From positions 1 through 6,752 of the forward strand of contig CALDGX010000147.1 in the NCBI GenBank assembly GCA_937941715.1: DNA of 6,752 nucleotides, written 5' to 3'. Source of the DNA: an uncultured Chloracidobacterium sp. Lineage in GTDB: Bacteria; Acidobacteriota; Blastocatellia; Pyrinomonadales; Pyrinomonadaceae. The translations under genes were made by a program, and so were the position numbers. The notes beneath the pieces are model-generated. The model did no database searches, was not told the origin of the DNA, and was given only the letters and a program-made list of their open reading frames with translations. Shown here in pieces: positions 1-6,752 of the stretch. Positions within the stretch are counted from its first letter, which is position 1; every line of letters starts with the position of its first letter.

Positions 1-957
<957 letters not shown>

Positions 958-981
958 AAAATTTGTTGACTAGCAAATTTT
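958..981 (+). other. AT-rich stem-loop at the 23S 3' end
   Basis: AAAATTTG (958-965) is perfectly complementary to CAAATTTT (974-981). Two more inner pairs (T966-G973, T967-A972) leave a GACT tetraloop. It starts immediately after the predicted mature 23S 3' end, so a role as a processing or pausing structure in the pre-rRNA is an inference. The rest of the 23S-5S spacer (982-1081) contains no tRNA and no gene that I can support. Confidence 0.55.
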
Positions 982-1081
982 TAATCGAGCAATTTGTGGA
1001 ATGATACAATGTATTCAGTTATCAGATATCAGGTTTTGAAAATTCTGACTTCGTTCATGATCGATCGATGTCAAACAGTTT

Positions 1082-1196
<115 letters not shown>

Positions 1197-1203
1197 TTTA
1201 ATT

Positions 1204-1240
1204 CGAAAAAAGCCCGCTCATTACGAGCGGGCTTTTTTCG
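1204..1240. terminator. Bidirectional intrinsic terminator of the rRNA operon
   Basis: A perfect 16-bp inverted repeat (1204-1219 against 1225-1240) encloses the loop ATTAC. Its GC-rich core is GCCCGCTC / GAGCGGGC, flanked by an A6 tract on the left and a T6 tract on the right. It therefore works as a classical hairpin plus U-tract in either direction. It begins 7 nt after the 5S 3' end and insulates the rRNA operon from the gene that follows. Confidence 0.95.
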
Positions 1241-1259
1241 TGATGTGGTCCCCAACTTT

Positions 1260-1290
1260 TTGCAACTATTTGCTTACAAGGCGTTATACT
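1260..1290 (+). promoter_or_regulatory. Candidate sigma-70-type promoter for the transglutaminase gene
   Basis: A good -10 box, TATACT (1285-1290), is preceded by a partial -35 box, TTGCAA (1260-1265), with a 19-bp spacer, slightly longer than ideal. It sits in the 71-bp gap between the rRNA terminator and the ATG at 1312, where a promoter is expected because the terminator blocks read-through. The predicted start near 1297 would give a leader of only about 15 nt. No obvious Shine-Dalgarno sequence precedes the ATG. Confidence 0.45.
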
Positions 1291-1311
1291 CAATGATGGC
1301 CCAAGTTTGCT

Positions 1312-3471
1312 ATGAACCTTGAGCGTTTCTTTAATGGGATCTCTTATACCGTAGTCTTTTGCGGCTTTCTATCGCTGTGGGTTTCAGGTACGTTCGGGGT
1401 CGTGAGCACGCTCCTGTTCTTAAGCGTCTTCGTCTTAGCGGGATTGACGGAAGGCTCGAAATGGCAGGTATCCGAAAGGGCCGGTACGGTATTGATAGTT
1501 CTCGCACTCCCGGCGTTTTATTTGGGGTGGAGATCCGGGATCTTTATGTTTTCCGGGGCCGAAGCCGCGATCGCGGGTATTCTTGCTCGAATGATACTGT
1601 CATTGACAGCAATAAAGCTGCTGCAGAAGAAGAGTGGCCGTGACTGGATATTCCTGTATTTGATGGCCTTTTTTCAAGTGCTTCTAGCCGCGGGGCTCAG
1701 TATCAGTGCGGTTTATCTCGCATCGTTCATTCTCTTTTTATTGGTGACGGTCTGCGCGATCATTGCTTTTGAGATCCGCAAAACATCAAATGCCGTCTTG
1801 TGCCGTGGTGATGGCGACACAGACCGATCGAAACCCGGAGCGATCGCGGTTAAACGATTACCTGCCGCGGCGTTCACCATTATCGTTTTGACATTTGTTT
1901 TGGCATTACCACTTTTCTTCGTGCTTCCGCGAGTCGGTAGTGCGGGGCTCGGTGGTGGGCAATCAAATCTTGCGACCAGCTCCGGTTTTTCGGACATAGT
2001 CAAGCTCGGGGGGATCGGCAAGATTCAGCAGAACGATGCAGTAGTTATGCGTGTTCGATCGGATGGCAATATTCGTTCGGCGGAAGGGATGTACTTGCGG
2101 GGCGTTGCGCTCGATACATTCAGCAATAACACGTGGAGCAAATCGAAACGTTTCTCGTCCGAACCATATGTTCGCGGCGATCGTGACGTTATCCAATTTG
2201 ATTTCGCAACGGGTCGTGACACTTTGATCGCACAAACGATCTATCTAGAACCATTGGATTCCCCGGTGCTTTTCGGCATGCCGCGGGTCGTCGCGGTTCA
2301 GGGCAATTTTCCGGTACTTAATCGTGATGGATATGGGGCGATCACGTTTCAACGCAGTGACGACCGTGTCAGTTACAAGGTCTTTTCTGATGTGAGCCAA
2401 CCATCCCGGGATATTCTCAGGACTGACAACGGTGCATATCGGACGGACGATTCAAACTATCTTCAATTGCCTCCGGATCTGGATGGGCGTCTATCTGCCA
2501 TGGCAGCTTCGGTGATTGCCAATAAGTCGAATCGTTATGACAAGGCCGTCGCCATCGAGCGATTTCTTCAATCGTCATTTGGCTACACTCTCGAACAAAA
2601 GGCGGGTGGCGATCAGCCACTATCGGACTTTCTATTTAACGTAAAAGAGGGACATTGTGAGTATTTCGCAACGGCGATGGCCGTGATGCTGAGAACTCAA
2701 GGTATCGCTGCTCGCGTTGTGAACGGTTTTAGCGGCGGTGAATATAATGACACCGCTGATGTGACGATCGTCAGGCAGCGGAATGCCCATGCATGGGTCG
2801 AAGTTTATTTCCCTAGAGAGTCTGCTTGGGTCACTTTTGATCCAACGCCGTTCGCCGGCCAGCCGCAGGCGGGATCGTCGTCGGGAATGATGAGCGGTTT
2901 AAGCAAATACATCGAAGCGGTTGAGATGTTCTGGATCCAGTATTTTGTGGCCTACGACAATCAAGAACAGGCTTCGATCGCAAGATCGGTGCGTCGTGGA
3001 TTCTCAGACTATCAATCGACGGCATCGGAGGGATTTTTGCGTGCCCAGCAAATGATCGCCGAGTGGTGGGCGGAGGTACGAGGTGACAAAGGGGCATCGT
3101 CCAGTGCCGCCGCGATCGGAACTGCCTTGGCATATGCGATCGGAGCGATCGTGCTGATAGTGACGGGCATATGGCTGATTCTCCGGATCGCACGCCATCG
3201 GGTATGGGCGCATTTGTGGAATCGATTGTCGGTAAAACGCGACAGGTCGATCGTTGATTTTTATGACAAGATGCTCGAGATCCTTGCGGCCCAGGGGATC
3301 GTCCGACAGCCGGATCAAACACCGATGGAATTTGCCCAGGTTACTGGCTCGCCGGAAGTATCTGTGATAACTGAGACCTACAATGAGGTGCGGTTTGGTA
3401 ATCGACGACTGGAAAAGAAACAGACTGCAGAGATCGAAGAGCTCCTTAAGTGTATAATTGGCCGCACATAA
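1312..3471 (+). CDS. TgpA-family membrane-anchored transglutaminase-like protein
   Basis: 719 aa, probably a cell-envelope protein with a cysteine-type transglutaminase-like (transpeptidase or protease fold) domain facing the periplasm. Residues 11-206 hold about six to seven hydrophobic helices (roughly 11-45, 59-75, 83-103, 112-154, 185-206), typical of the TgpA N-terminal domain (formerly DUF3488). The extracytoplasmic part (about 207-600) contains the transglutaminase core with an intact triad: Cys449 in EGHCEYFA, His493 in NAHAWVEV and Asp510 in TFDPTP. A further helix (about 602-625) is followed by a cytoplasmic tail whose YDKMLEIL...G...TPMEFA pattern matches the DUF4129-like C-terminus of the family. 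The length fits the family. Known family: P. aeruginosa TgpA is essential, but its substrate is not well defined. No MoxR or DUF58 gene is adjacent. The start at 1312 is the first in-frame ATG and begins an amphipathic lead into helix 1. It has no clear Shine-Dalgarno, so a later start is possible but would damage helix 1. The gene converges on the cohesin operon. Confidence 0.93.
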   Translation: MNLERFFNGISYTVVFCGFLSLWVSGTFGVVSTLLFLSVFVLAGLTEGSKWQVSERAGTVLIVLALPAFYLGWRSGIFMFSGAEAAIAGILARMILSLTAIKLLQKKSGRDWIFLYLMAFFQVLLAAGLSISAVYLASFILFLLVTVCAIIAFEIRKTSNAVLCRGDGDTDRSKPGAIAVKRLPAAAFTIIVLTFVLALPLFFVLPRVGSAGLGGGQSNLATSSGFSDIVKLGGIGKIQQNDAVVMRVRSDGNIRSAEGMYLRGVALDTFSNNTWSKSKRFSSEPYVRGDRDVIQFDFATGRDTLIAQTIYLEPLDSPVLFGMPRVVAVQGNFPVLNRDGYGAITFQRSDDRVSYKVFSDVSQPSRDILRTDNGAYRTDDSNYLQLPPDLDGRLSAMAASVIANKSNRYDKAVAIERFLQSSFGYTLEQKAGGDQPLSDFLFNVKEGHCEYFATAMAVMLRTQGIAARVVNGFSGGEYNDTADVTIVRQRNAHAWVEVYFPRESAWVTFDPTPFAGQPQAGSSSGMMSGLSKYIEAVEMFWIQYFVAYDNQEQASIARSVRRGFSDYQSTASEGFLRAQQMIAEWWAEVRGDKGASSSAAAIGTALAYAIGAIVLIVTGIWLILRIARHRVWAHLWNRLSVKRDRSIVDFYDKMLEILAAQGIVRQPDQTPMEFAQVTGSPEVSVITETYNEVRFGNRRLEKKQTAEIEELLKCIIGRT

Positions 3472-3630
3472 GCGATCGTTCCGGTAGTCCGGATCCCCGG
3501 GCCTCACGGCCACGACCAGTTCCAAGCCCCTTATCGATGAGTGTTCGATTTAGTCGGTTGCGAACAGGTGCGCAATGAAGTGGGTTGGTGTTGTCCACGG
3601 GTAACGCGGACTGTATCGGCTATAAATCGT
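3472..3630. other. Convergent intergenic region, no clear terminator
   Basis: This 159-bp gap separates the 3' ends of the transglutaminase gene and the cohesin operon. I see only weak inverted repeats: TCCGG/CCGGA at 3480-3493 with a TAGT loop, and GGCC/GGCC around 3500-3510. Neither has a T-tract on either strand, so no intrinsic terminator can be called. No supported gene lies here. Confidence 0.5.
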
Positions 3631-4479
3631 TCAGAACGTAGTCGGTTCCGCGACGAGTTCGATTCCGGTGACGCTATCGTTGACGCTTAGGACGAAAGGC
3701 CGGACTTGAAGATTTTTGGTCTCTGCAGAAATTAGATATGTTGCGCCGGTCGGAACGTCAAAGAAATTGAAGTATCCAAATGCATTTGTCAGTGCAGTTA
3801 TTTGAAACTCGGAATCGCCGCTCAACACAACCACGGCATTCCGAACAGGCCGCCCCGAAGGATCAGTAATTCTGCCTTCGACCGAGACACCGGCGGCCGT
3901 CGGTGAAACAAGCGTGACTGATCCGTCCGTCGCAACACTTCCAGGTAATCCCTCATTAAACATGAAATTCTGCCAGGTCAATGGGGAAGTCTCGCCGGCT
4001 GCCCCAACCGCGGTGAATTGGAAATTGAAAAGAGTGCCGGACCCGGAAATCGGGATCGTGCCGAACAGGACAACCTTGAGCAGGCCGGGTGACGGCGAAT
4101 TGTATGTCACAACTAGTCCGCTCCCAAGTGTTCCTAACGTGCTCACAGGAACCGCTTGCGGCGTTATGATCGCCGGGTTGAATAACAGGTCAAACTGCCA
4201 GGATATGATGCCTTCACCAGTGGTGTCGGTGACGGCAACCGGAACCAAAAAACTAGTGCCGACATGTTGGTTCACGGCTGGCGCCGCAACCGTCACTATT
4301 GCAGAATTGCCTGGCGATCGCTTAGACCGATAGGGGATCCTATGTTGCAACGGCGATGATCCCGATCGATCATTATCAACTGCAAAAACGTTTTCAATGG
4401 TCGATAGCGATAAGAAAAGAAGAGCGGCAATAATCGCCGGCCGAAGAACGTGCTGCATAGATTTGCTTGCCATATTCAT
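3631..4479 (-). CDS. Secreted cohesin-domain protein with C-terminal carboxypeptidase-regulatory-like domain
   Basis: 282 aa. Residues 1-33 form a signal peptide: basic Arg13, hydrophobic stretch IIAALLFLSLS, and probable cleavage after VFA, before VDND. A cohesin domain (about 60-191) follows, with the beta-rich pattern VTDTTG...ISWQFDLLFNP...LKVVLFG...GTLFNFQFTAVG...FMFNEG. Residues 197-279 match the carboxypeptidase-regulatory-like beta-sandwich (VEGRITDPSGRPVRNAVVVLSG...TNAFGYFNFFDVPTGATYLISAE). No catalytic domain, dockerin, membrane anchor or sorting signal is visible. Cohesins of known systems bind dockerins, so a scaffolding or adhesion role in the envelope or outside the cell is inferred. 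It starts 2 bp after the stop of the larger upstream gene, so the two are almost surely cotranscribed and probably translationally coupled. It is a close paralogue of the signal peptide plus C-terminal third of that gene. A second ATG lies two codons downstream (4473), and the start choice does not alter the signal peptide. Confidence 0.9.
   Translation of the reverse strand: MNMASKSMQHVLRPAIIAALLFLSLSTIENVFAVDNDRSGSSPLQHRIPYRSKRSPGNSAIVTVAAPAVNQHVGTSFLVPVAVTDTTGEGIISWQFDLLFNPAIITPQAVPVSTLGTLGSGLVVTYNSPSPGLLKVVLFGTIPISGSGTLFNFQFTAVGAAGETSPLTWQNFMFNEGLPGSVATDGSVTLVSPTAAGVSVEGRITDPSGRPVRNAVVVLSGDSEFQITALTNAFGYFNFFDVPTGATYLISAETKNLQVRPFVLSVNDSVTGIELVAEPTTF
3634..4302 (-). repeat. Paralogous cohesin + regulatory-like module, copy 2
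   Basis: Residues 60-282 of the 282-aa protein align end to end with residues 506-729 of the 729-aa protein. By eye about two thirds of positions are identical, with runs such as GIISWQFDLL, PGLLKVVLFG and TSPLTWQNFMFNEG. The two copies are adjacent and in the same orientation. Confidence 0.88.
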
Positions 4480-4481
4480 AG

Positions 4482-6671
4482 TTAATTACTTTCCGCGATC
4501 AACTCAATGCCCGAAATATTGTCGCTCACGCTAAGTATCCTCGGCGGAACGGTAAATTGCTTTGAGTCTGCCGATATGACGTAGGCCGCACCCACCGGAA
4601 TATCTGTGAAGCCAAAATAGCCAAACTGATTGGTACGTACGACGCGCTGAAATGAAAGATCCCCGGCGAGCGTTACAAGTGCATTTCGAACCGGCCTGCC
4701 CGACGTGTCAATAACTCGACCGTCGATCGAAACGCCTGCGGCGGTTGGGCCCGCGATCAGTCTTACCGAACCGTTTGCAGCCACATTGGAAGGGTTGCCC
4801 TCGTTAAACATGAAGTTCTGCCAGGTTAACGGAGAAGTCTGACCATTGGAGCCGACAGCCGTGAACTTAAAATTGAAAAGTGTCCCTGAGCCCGATATTG
4901 GTGTTGAGCCAAACAGCACAACCTTTAATAGGCCTGGAGTCAACGCGTTCACGGTGACGGCAAATCCGCTGCCCAATGTGCCGGCTGTGTCGATCGGCGA
5001 AACCTGAGGTGTGATAATTGCCGGGTTGTACAAAAGATCAAACTGCCACGAAATGATCCCCGCTCCGGTAGTGTCGGAAACGGTTACGGGAACCGCGAAG
5101 CTTGAACCTACCATCTTGTTCACGGCCGGGGCTGTAACATTTATGGTGACATTCGGAGCTTCATTTTTGAACTCCGAAGGTGCAAGCGGGGAGAACGAAG
5201 TCGGTGGAATCCAGTTTCCCGAGACTTCGCCCATTAAGATCGCAGCATAATCCTCGGCCGTTTGATCCGGTGCCATTTCGACGTAATTGCGGTTTGGCGG
5301 AATGAACTTCCAGGTGCCGGTACTGCCGATATTCGGTATAAGCACCACCCATTGAGCGATCAATGCCGCATCAAATCCCGTGACAATATTGTTGCCGCTC
5401 ACATCGGCCGCCTGCAGTTGTATCGAATTCAGCGTGATCAAAGAAACGACGTGCTGTGCGATCAGTGCCGAATCAAAACCCGTTATCGCGTAAACATCTG
5501 TCGACTTTGTGGGCGTTACAACGTAAGAGCCGGGCCCGAATCCGCCAAAATTGTATGCGCCGGTCAGAAATGCGGAATTGGTCGAGACATTAACGGATCC
5601 AACCGCGTTCAGGCTTGTATTTGGAACGGGTTTGAACGCTACCGAGTTGGCGTACGATACCACTCCGCTAACTGCTCCGGAAATGATCGTTACGTCCCCG
5701 TTATTGGTCACAGCACAAGGAGTGCCCTCATTGTAAGTGAAACTGGCAATAGAAAGTTGGCTGGTGGAGCCGATCGGGCCAATAGCACTGAAATTAATGT
5801 TCAGCAAGGCCCCGGAGCCGGCCAACGGATCGGGACCATACGCCGAGATTATTAGCGTGCCTGGGGTCAGATCATTAACCGTGATTATCTTCGCACTGCT
5901 TAGCGTGCCGGCGTTGGTTACAGAAATTTCACTGATGACCGATGGGTCATAGTTCACAACAGCGTCGAACGATATGGCATTACGGCCGAGAAGCTCGGTC
6001 GTAATGATCGGTATCGTCACCGAAGCATTCTTTACCGCGGTCTGCCCGATTTGGAATGAGACTCCGATGCAATCGACGATCGTTACGCTGCCGTTTGTCG
6101 GCGACGAACACGGGGCTCCTTCATTGTAGGTAAATGAATTGAAGGTAATAGGGCTGCTCGAACCGATAGGCCCGATCACCGTGAAATTTAGCTTTAATAG
6201 CGTTCCGGCCCCGACCAGAGGATTTGGAGTGTAAGCTGATATTAGGATCGTTCCGGGGGTCAGAGAGTTGACCGTCACCGTCATTGAACTGCTTAGCGTT
6301 CCGGTCGTAATGATTGATACTCCTGTAATTACGGATGGGTCGTATGAAATACTTGTATCAAAGGAAATTATATTGAGGCCGGTTGTATCCGTCGTGTTGA
6401 TCGGAACTGTCACGACCGTGTTTTGCACGGCTGATAATGCCGGCATCGAAACAACAGGGCATGGAGGGGCCGACGACGCCAACGATCCGGACGTTAAATT
6501 ATCGCGATCATGGGCGAACACCGCGAACATATTTGAGGTTGTGGACAGAAACAGCAAAAGAGCGACCAGAATGGCCGATCGCCGACGCAAAATATCATAT
6601 TTGGCAGCTGGCACGGGAATGTCGAAGTGCGTCGATCCCGGCGAAGAGTTGCAAGGCTGAACTAATGACAT
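4482..6671 (-). CDS. Secreted multi-cohesin/dockerin protein with carboxypeptidase-regulatory-like domains
   Basis: 729 aa, probably exported. A long basic N-region with RRR at 29-31 precedes the hydrophobic stretch AILVALLLFLS and a likely cleavage around 50-53 (MFAVFA before HDRD). Domains in order: cohesin I (about 70-200), cohesin II (203-331), a carboxypeptidase-regulatory-like segment (333-390, with GAYNFGGFGPGSYVVTP), a dockerin-like module (392-486), cohesin III (506-638) and a C-terminal carboxypeptidase-regulatory-like domain (643-727). The dockerin has the repeated GFDSALIAQHVV / GFDAALIAQWVV helices. Its second calcium loop is good (Asp423, Ser425, Asn427, Asp434), the first is degenerate, and it ends in GEVSGNW. 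Cohesins I and II each carry a flanking Cys pair (71/188 and 201/319); cohesin III has none. No enzyme domain or cell-wall sorting motif is seen. Known families: cohesin binds dockerin. A self-assembling structural or adhesive role is inferred. The ATG at 6671 was chosen over the in-frame TTG at 6674 because the Shine-Dalgarno would be only 1 nt from the TTG. Confidence 0.9.
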   Translation of the reverse strand: MSLVQPCNSSPGSTHFDIPVPAAKYDILRRRSAILVALLLFLSTTSNMFAVFAHDRDNLTSGSLASSAPPCPVVSMPALSAVQNTVVTVPINTTDTTGLNIISFDTSISYDPSVITGVSIITTGTLSSSMTVTVNSLTPGTILISAYTPNPLVGAGTLLKLNFTVIGPIGSSSPITFNSFTYNEGAPCSSPTNGSVTIVDCIGVSFQIGQTAVKNASVTIPIITTELLGRNAISFDAVVNYDPSVISEISVTNAGTLSSAKIITVNDLTPGTLIISAYGPDPLAGSGALLNINFSAIGPIGSTSQLSIASFTYNEGTPCAVTNNGDVTIISGAVSGVVSYANSVAFKPVPNTSLNAVGSVNVSTNSAFLTGAYNFGGFGPGSYVVTPTKSTDVYAITGFDSALIAQHVVSLITLNSIQLQAADVSGNNIVTGFDAALIAQWVVLIPNIGSTGTWKFIPPNRNYVEMAPDQTAEDYAAILMGEVSGNWIPPTSFSPLAPSEFKNEAPNVTINVTAPAVNKMVGSSFAVPVTVSDTTGAGIISWQFDLLYNPAIITPQVSPIDTAGTLGSGFAVTVNALTPGLLKVVLFGSTPISGSGTLFNFKFTAVGSNGQTSPLTWQNFMFNEGNPSNVAANGSVRLIAGPTAAGVSIDGRVIDTSGRPVRNALVTLAGDLSFQRVVRTNQFGYFGFTDIPVGAAYVISADSKQFTVPPRILSVSDNISGIELIAESN
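4485..5156 (-). repeat. Paralogous cohesin + regulatory-like module, copy 1
   Basis: This encodes cohesin III and the C-terminal carboxypeptidase-regulatory-like domain of the 729-aa protein, the partner of the module at 3634-4302. The copies differ at many codons as well as residues, so the duplication is not recent. Confidence 0.88.
4489..4494 (-). promoter_or_regulatory. Ribosome binding site of the 282-aa gene, inside the upstream gene
   Basis: GGAAAG lies 9 nt upstream of the ATG at 4479 and overlaps the last sense codons (Glu-Ser) of the 729-aa gene. Ribosomes terminating at 4482-4484 are therefore placed to re-initiate, which supports translational coupling. It is weaker than the site of the first gene. 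Confidence 0.6.
5214..5498 (-). other. Dockerin-like module within the 729-aa protein
   Basis: Residues 392-486. Two helices with near-identical GFD-ALIAQ-VV sequences mark the duplicated dockerin half-repeats. Loop 2 has calcium-ligand positions 1, 3, 5 and 12 (Asp423, Ser425, Asn427, Asp434). Loop 1 has only the final Asp400, with Lys389 at position 1. The interval between loop 2 and the terminal GEVSGNW is longer (about 45 residues) than in classical type I dockerins, so this is a dockerin variant. Confidence 0.75.
5679..6053 (-). repeat. Internal cohesin repeat II
   Basis: This encodes residues 207-331 of the 729-aa protein, in tandem with repeat I after a linker of only six residues. 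It retains the C-terminal FTYNEGTPC motif. Confidence 0.85.
6072..6440 (-). repeat. Internal cohesin repeat I
   Basis: This encodes residues 78-200 of the 729-aa protein. It shares with repeat II the ordered motifs YDPSVI, GTLSS, LTPGT, ISAY, IGPIGS and FTYNEG.PC. By eye roughly half of the positions match. Repeats I and II resemble each other more than either resembles cohesin III, suggesting a separate duplication. Confidence 0.85.
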
Positions 6672-6675
6672 CAAA

Positions 6676-6682
6676 CCTCCTT
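6676..6682 (-). promoter_or_regulatory. Strong Shine-Dalgarno of the cohesin operon (decides the start)
   Basis: AAGGAGG on the - strand ends 4 nt before the ATG at 6671 and only 1 nt before the in-frame TTG at 6674. Spacing favours ATG as the start, shortening the open frame by one codon. Confidence 0.85.
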
Positions 6683-6697
6683 GACGATTTGAAAAGA

Positions 6698-6724
6698 CGG
6701 GCGGAGCTCAGAAAGCCCCGCCCG
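6698..6724 (-). terminator. Terminator-like hairpin just upstream of the cohesin operon
   Basis: CGGGCGG (6698-6704) pairs perfectly with CCGCCCG (6718-6724). After one A-C mismatch, three further pairs (GCT/AGC) close a CAGAA loop. Read on the - strand, the stem is followed by TCTTTTC (6697-6691), a short T-rich tail, so it resembles an intrinsic terminator for - strand transcription. It ends about 15 nt before the Shine-Dalgarno at 6682. It may end an upstream gene outside the window, or it may lie in the operon's own leader as an attenuator. Confidence 0.6.
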
Positions 6725-6734
6725 CGATGAGATG

Positions 6735-6752
6735 CCGAGAGTTACTGCTCGG
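6735..6752. other. Small inverted repeat at the window edge
   Basis: CCGAG (6735-6739) pairs with CTCGG (6748-6752) around an 8-nt loop. The right arm touches the window end, so the stem could be longer. It may be a second leader hairpin of the cohesin operon or part of an upstream gene's 3' region. Confidence 0.3.

Noticed and set aside
958..1081. A tRNA gene in the 23S-5S spacer
   Set aside because: No TTCGA-type T-loop block with matching acceptor arms could be found; only the AT-rich hairpin is present.
1359..1643. A 94-codon + strand open frame overlapping the transglutaminase N-terminus
   Set aside because: It is an out-of-frame overlap with the transmembrane helices of the real gene, and its translation is Arg/Gly rich with no hydrophobic or domain pattern.
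3480..3510. Possible terminator between the convergent genes
   Set aside because: Stems are only 4-5 bp and no T-tract follows on either strand.
3004..3525. A 173-codon - strand open frame opposite the transglutaminase gene, and another at 2831-3322
   Set aside because: Both are antisense to a well-supported coding sequence with intact family motifs. Their translations are rich in Arg, Pro and Ser and low in complexity, as expected of shadow frames.
3914..4333. A 139-codon + strand open frame opposite the 282-aa cohesin gene
   Set aside because: The related frame recurs opposite the paralogous module (5011-5250), which shows that it follows from the duplicated cohesin coding sequence rather than from a gene of its own.
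5262..5855. A 197-codon + strand open frame opposite the dockerin and cohesin II region
   Set aside because: It is antisense to a recognisable domain series, its composition is Arg, Cys and Asn rich, and it has no plausible ribosome binding site or domain.
6672..6674. TTG as the start codon of the 729-aa gene
   Set aside because: It would lie 1 nt from the AAGGAGG sequence; the next codon, ATG, has more workable spacing.

Overview
The window looks like chromosomal DNA from a free-living bacterium of moderate GC content. It opens inside the 3' part of a ribosomal RNA operon: the last ~957 nt of 23S rRNA, a 124-nt spacer without a tRNA, a complete 5S rRNA, and a strong, perfectly paired bidirectional terminator. 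Taxonomy cannot be fixed from the window. The combination of a TgpA-type transglutaminase with large secreted cohesin/dockerin/carboxypeptidase-regulatory-like proteins resembles what is seen in Acidobacteriota (for example Blastocatellia-like genomes). That is a low-confidence inference, and the 23S segment would settle it.

Downstream of the rRNA terminator, on the + strand, a short promoter-bearing gap leads into a 719-codon membrane protein of the TgpA family. It has an N-terminal multi-helix membrane domain, a periplasmic transglutaminase-like core with an intact Cys449-His493-Asp510 triad, a single C-terminal membrane helix and a cytoplasmic tail. The MoxR ATPase and DUF58 genes that often accompany this family are not present here.

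The right half is a convergent two-gene operon on the - strand encoding secreted, non-enzymatic proteins. The first gene (729 codons) has a signal peptide, two Cys-bearing cohesin domains, a carboxypeptidase-regulatory-like segment, a dockerin-like module, a third cohesin without the Cys pair, and a C-terminal carboxypeptidase-regulatory-like domain. Two bases after its stop codon a second gene (282 codons) begins. It repeats only the signal peptide plus the last cohesin and C-terminal domain, as if it were an internally deleted tandem copy. The operon is preceded by a strong Shine-Dalgarno sequence and, just upstream, a GC-rich hairpin with a T-rich tail. That hairpin is either the terminator of an unseen upstream gene or an attenuator in the operon's own leader.

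The most notable points are cohesins and a dockerin in one chain without any catalytic domain, the 'mini-copy' gene, Cys pairs confined to the first two cohesins, the leader hairpin, and a striking excess of the palindrome CGATCG (20 copies) across the protein-coding part. No mobile element, CRISPR array or tRNA was seen.
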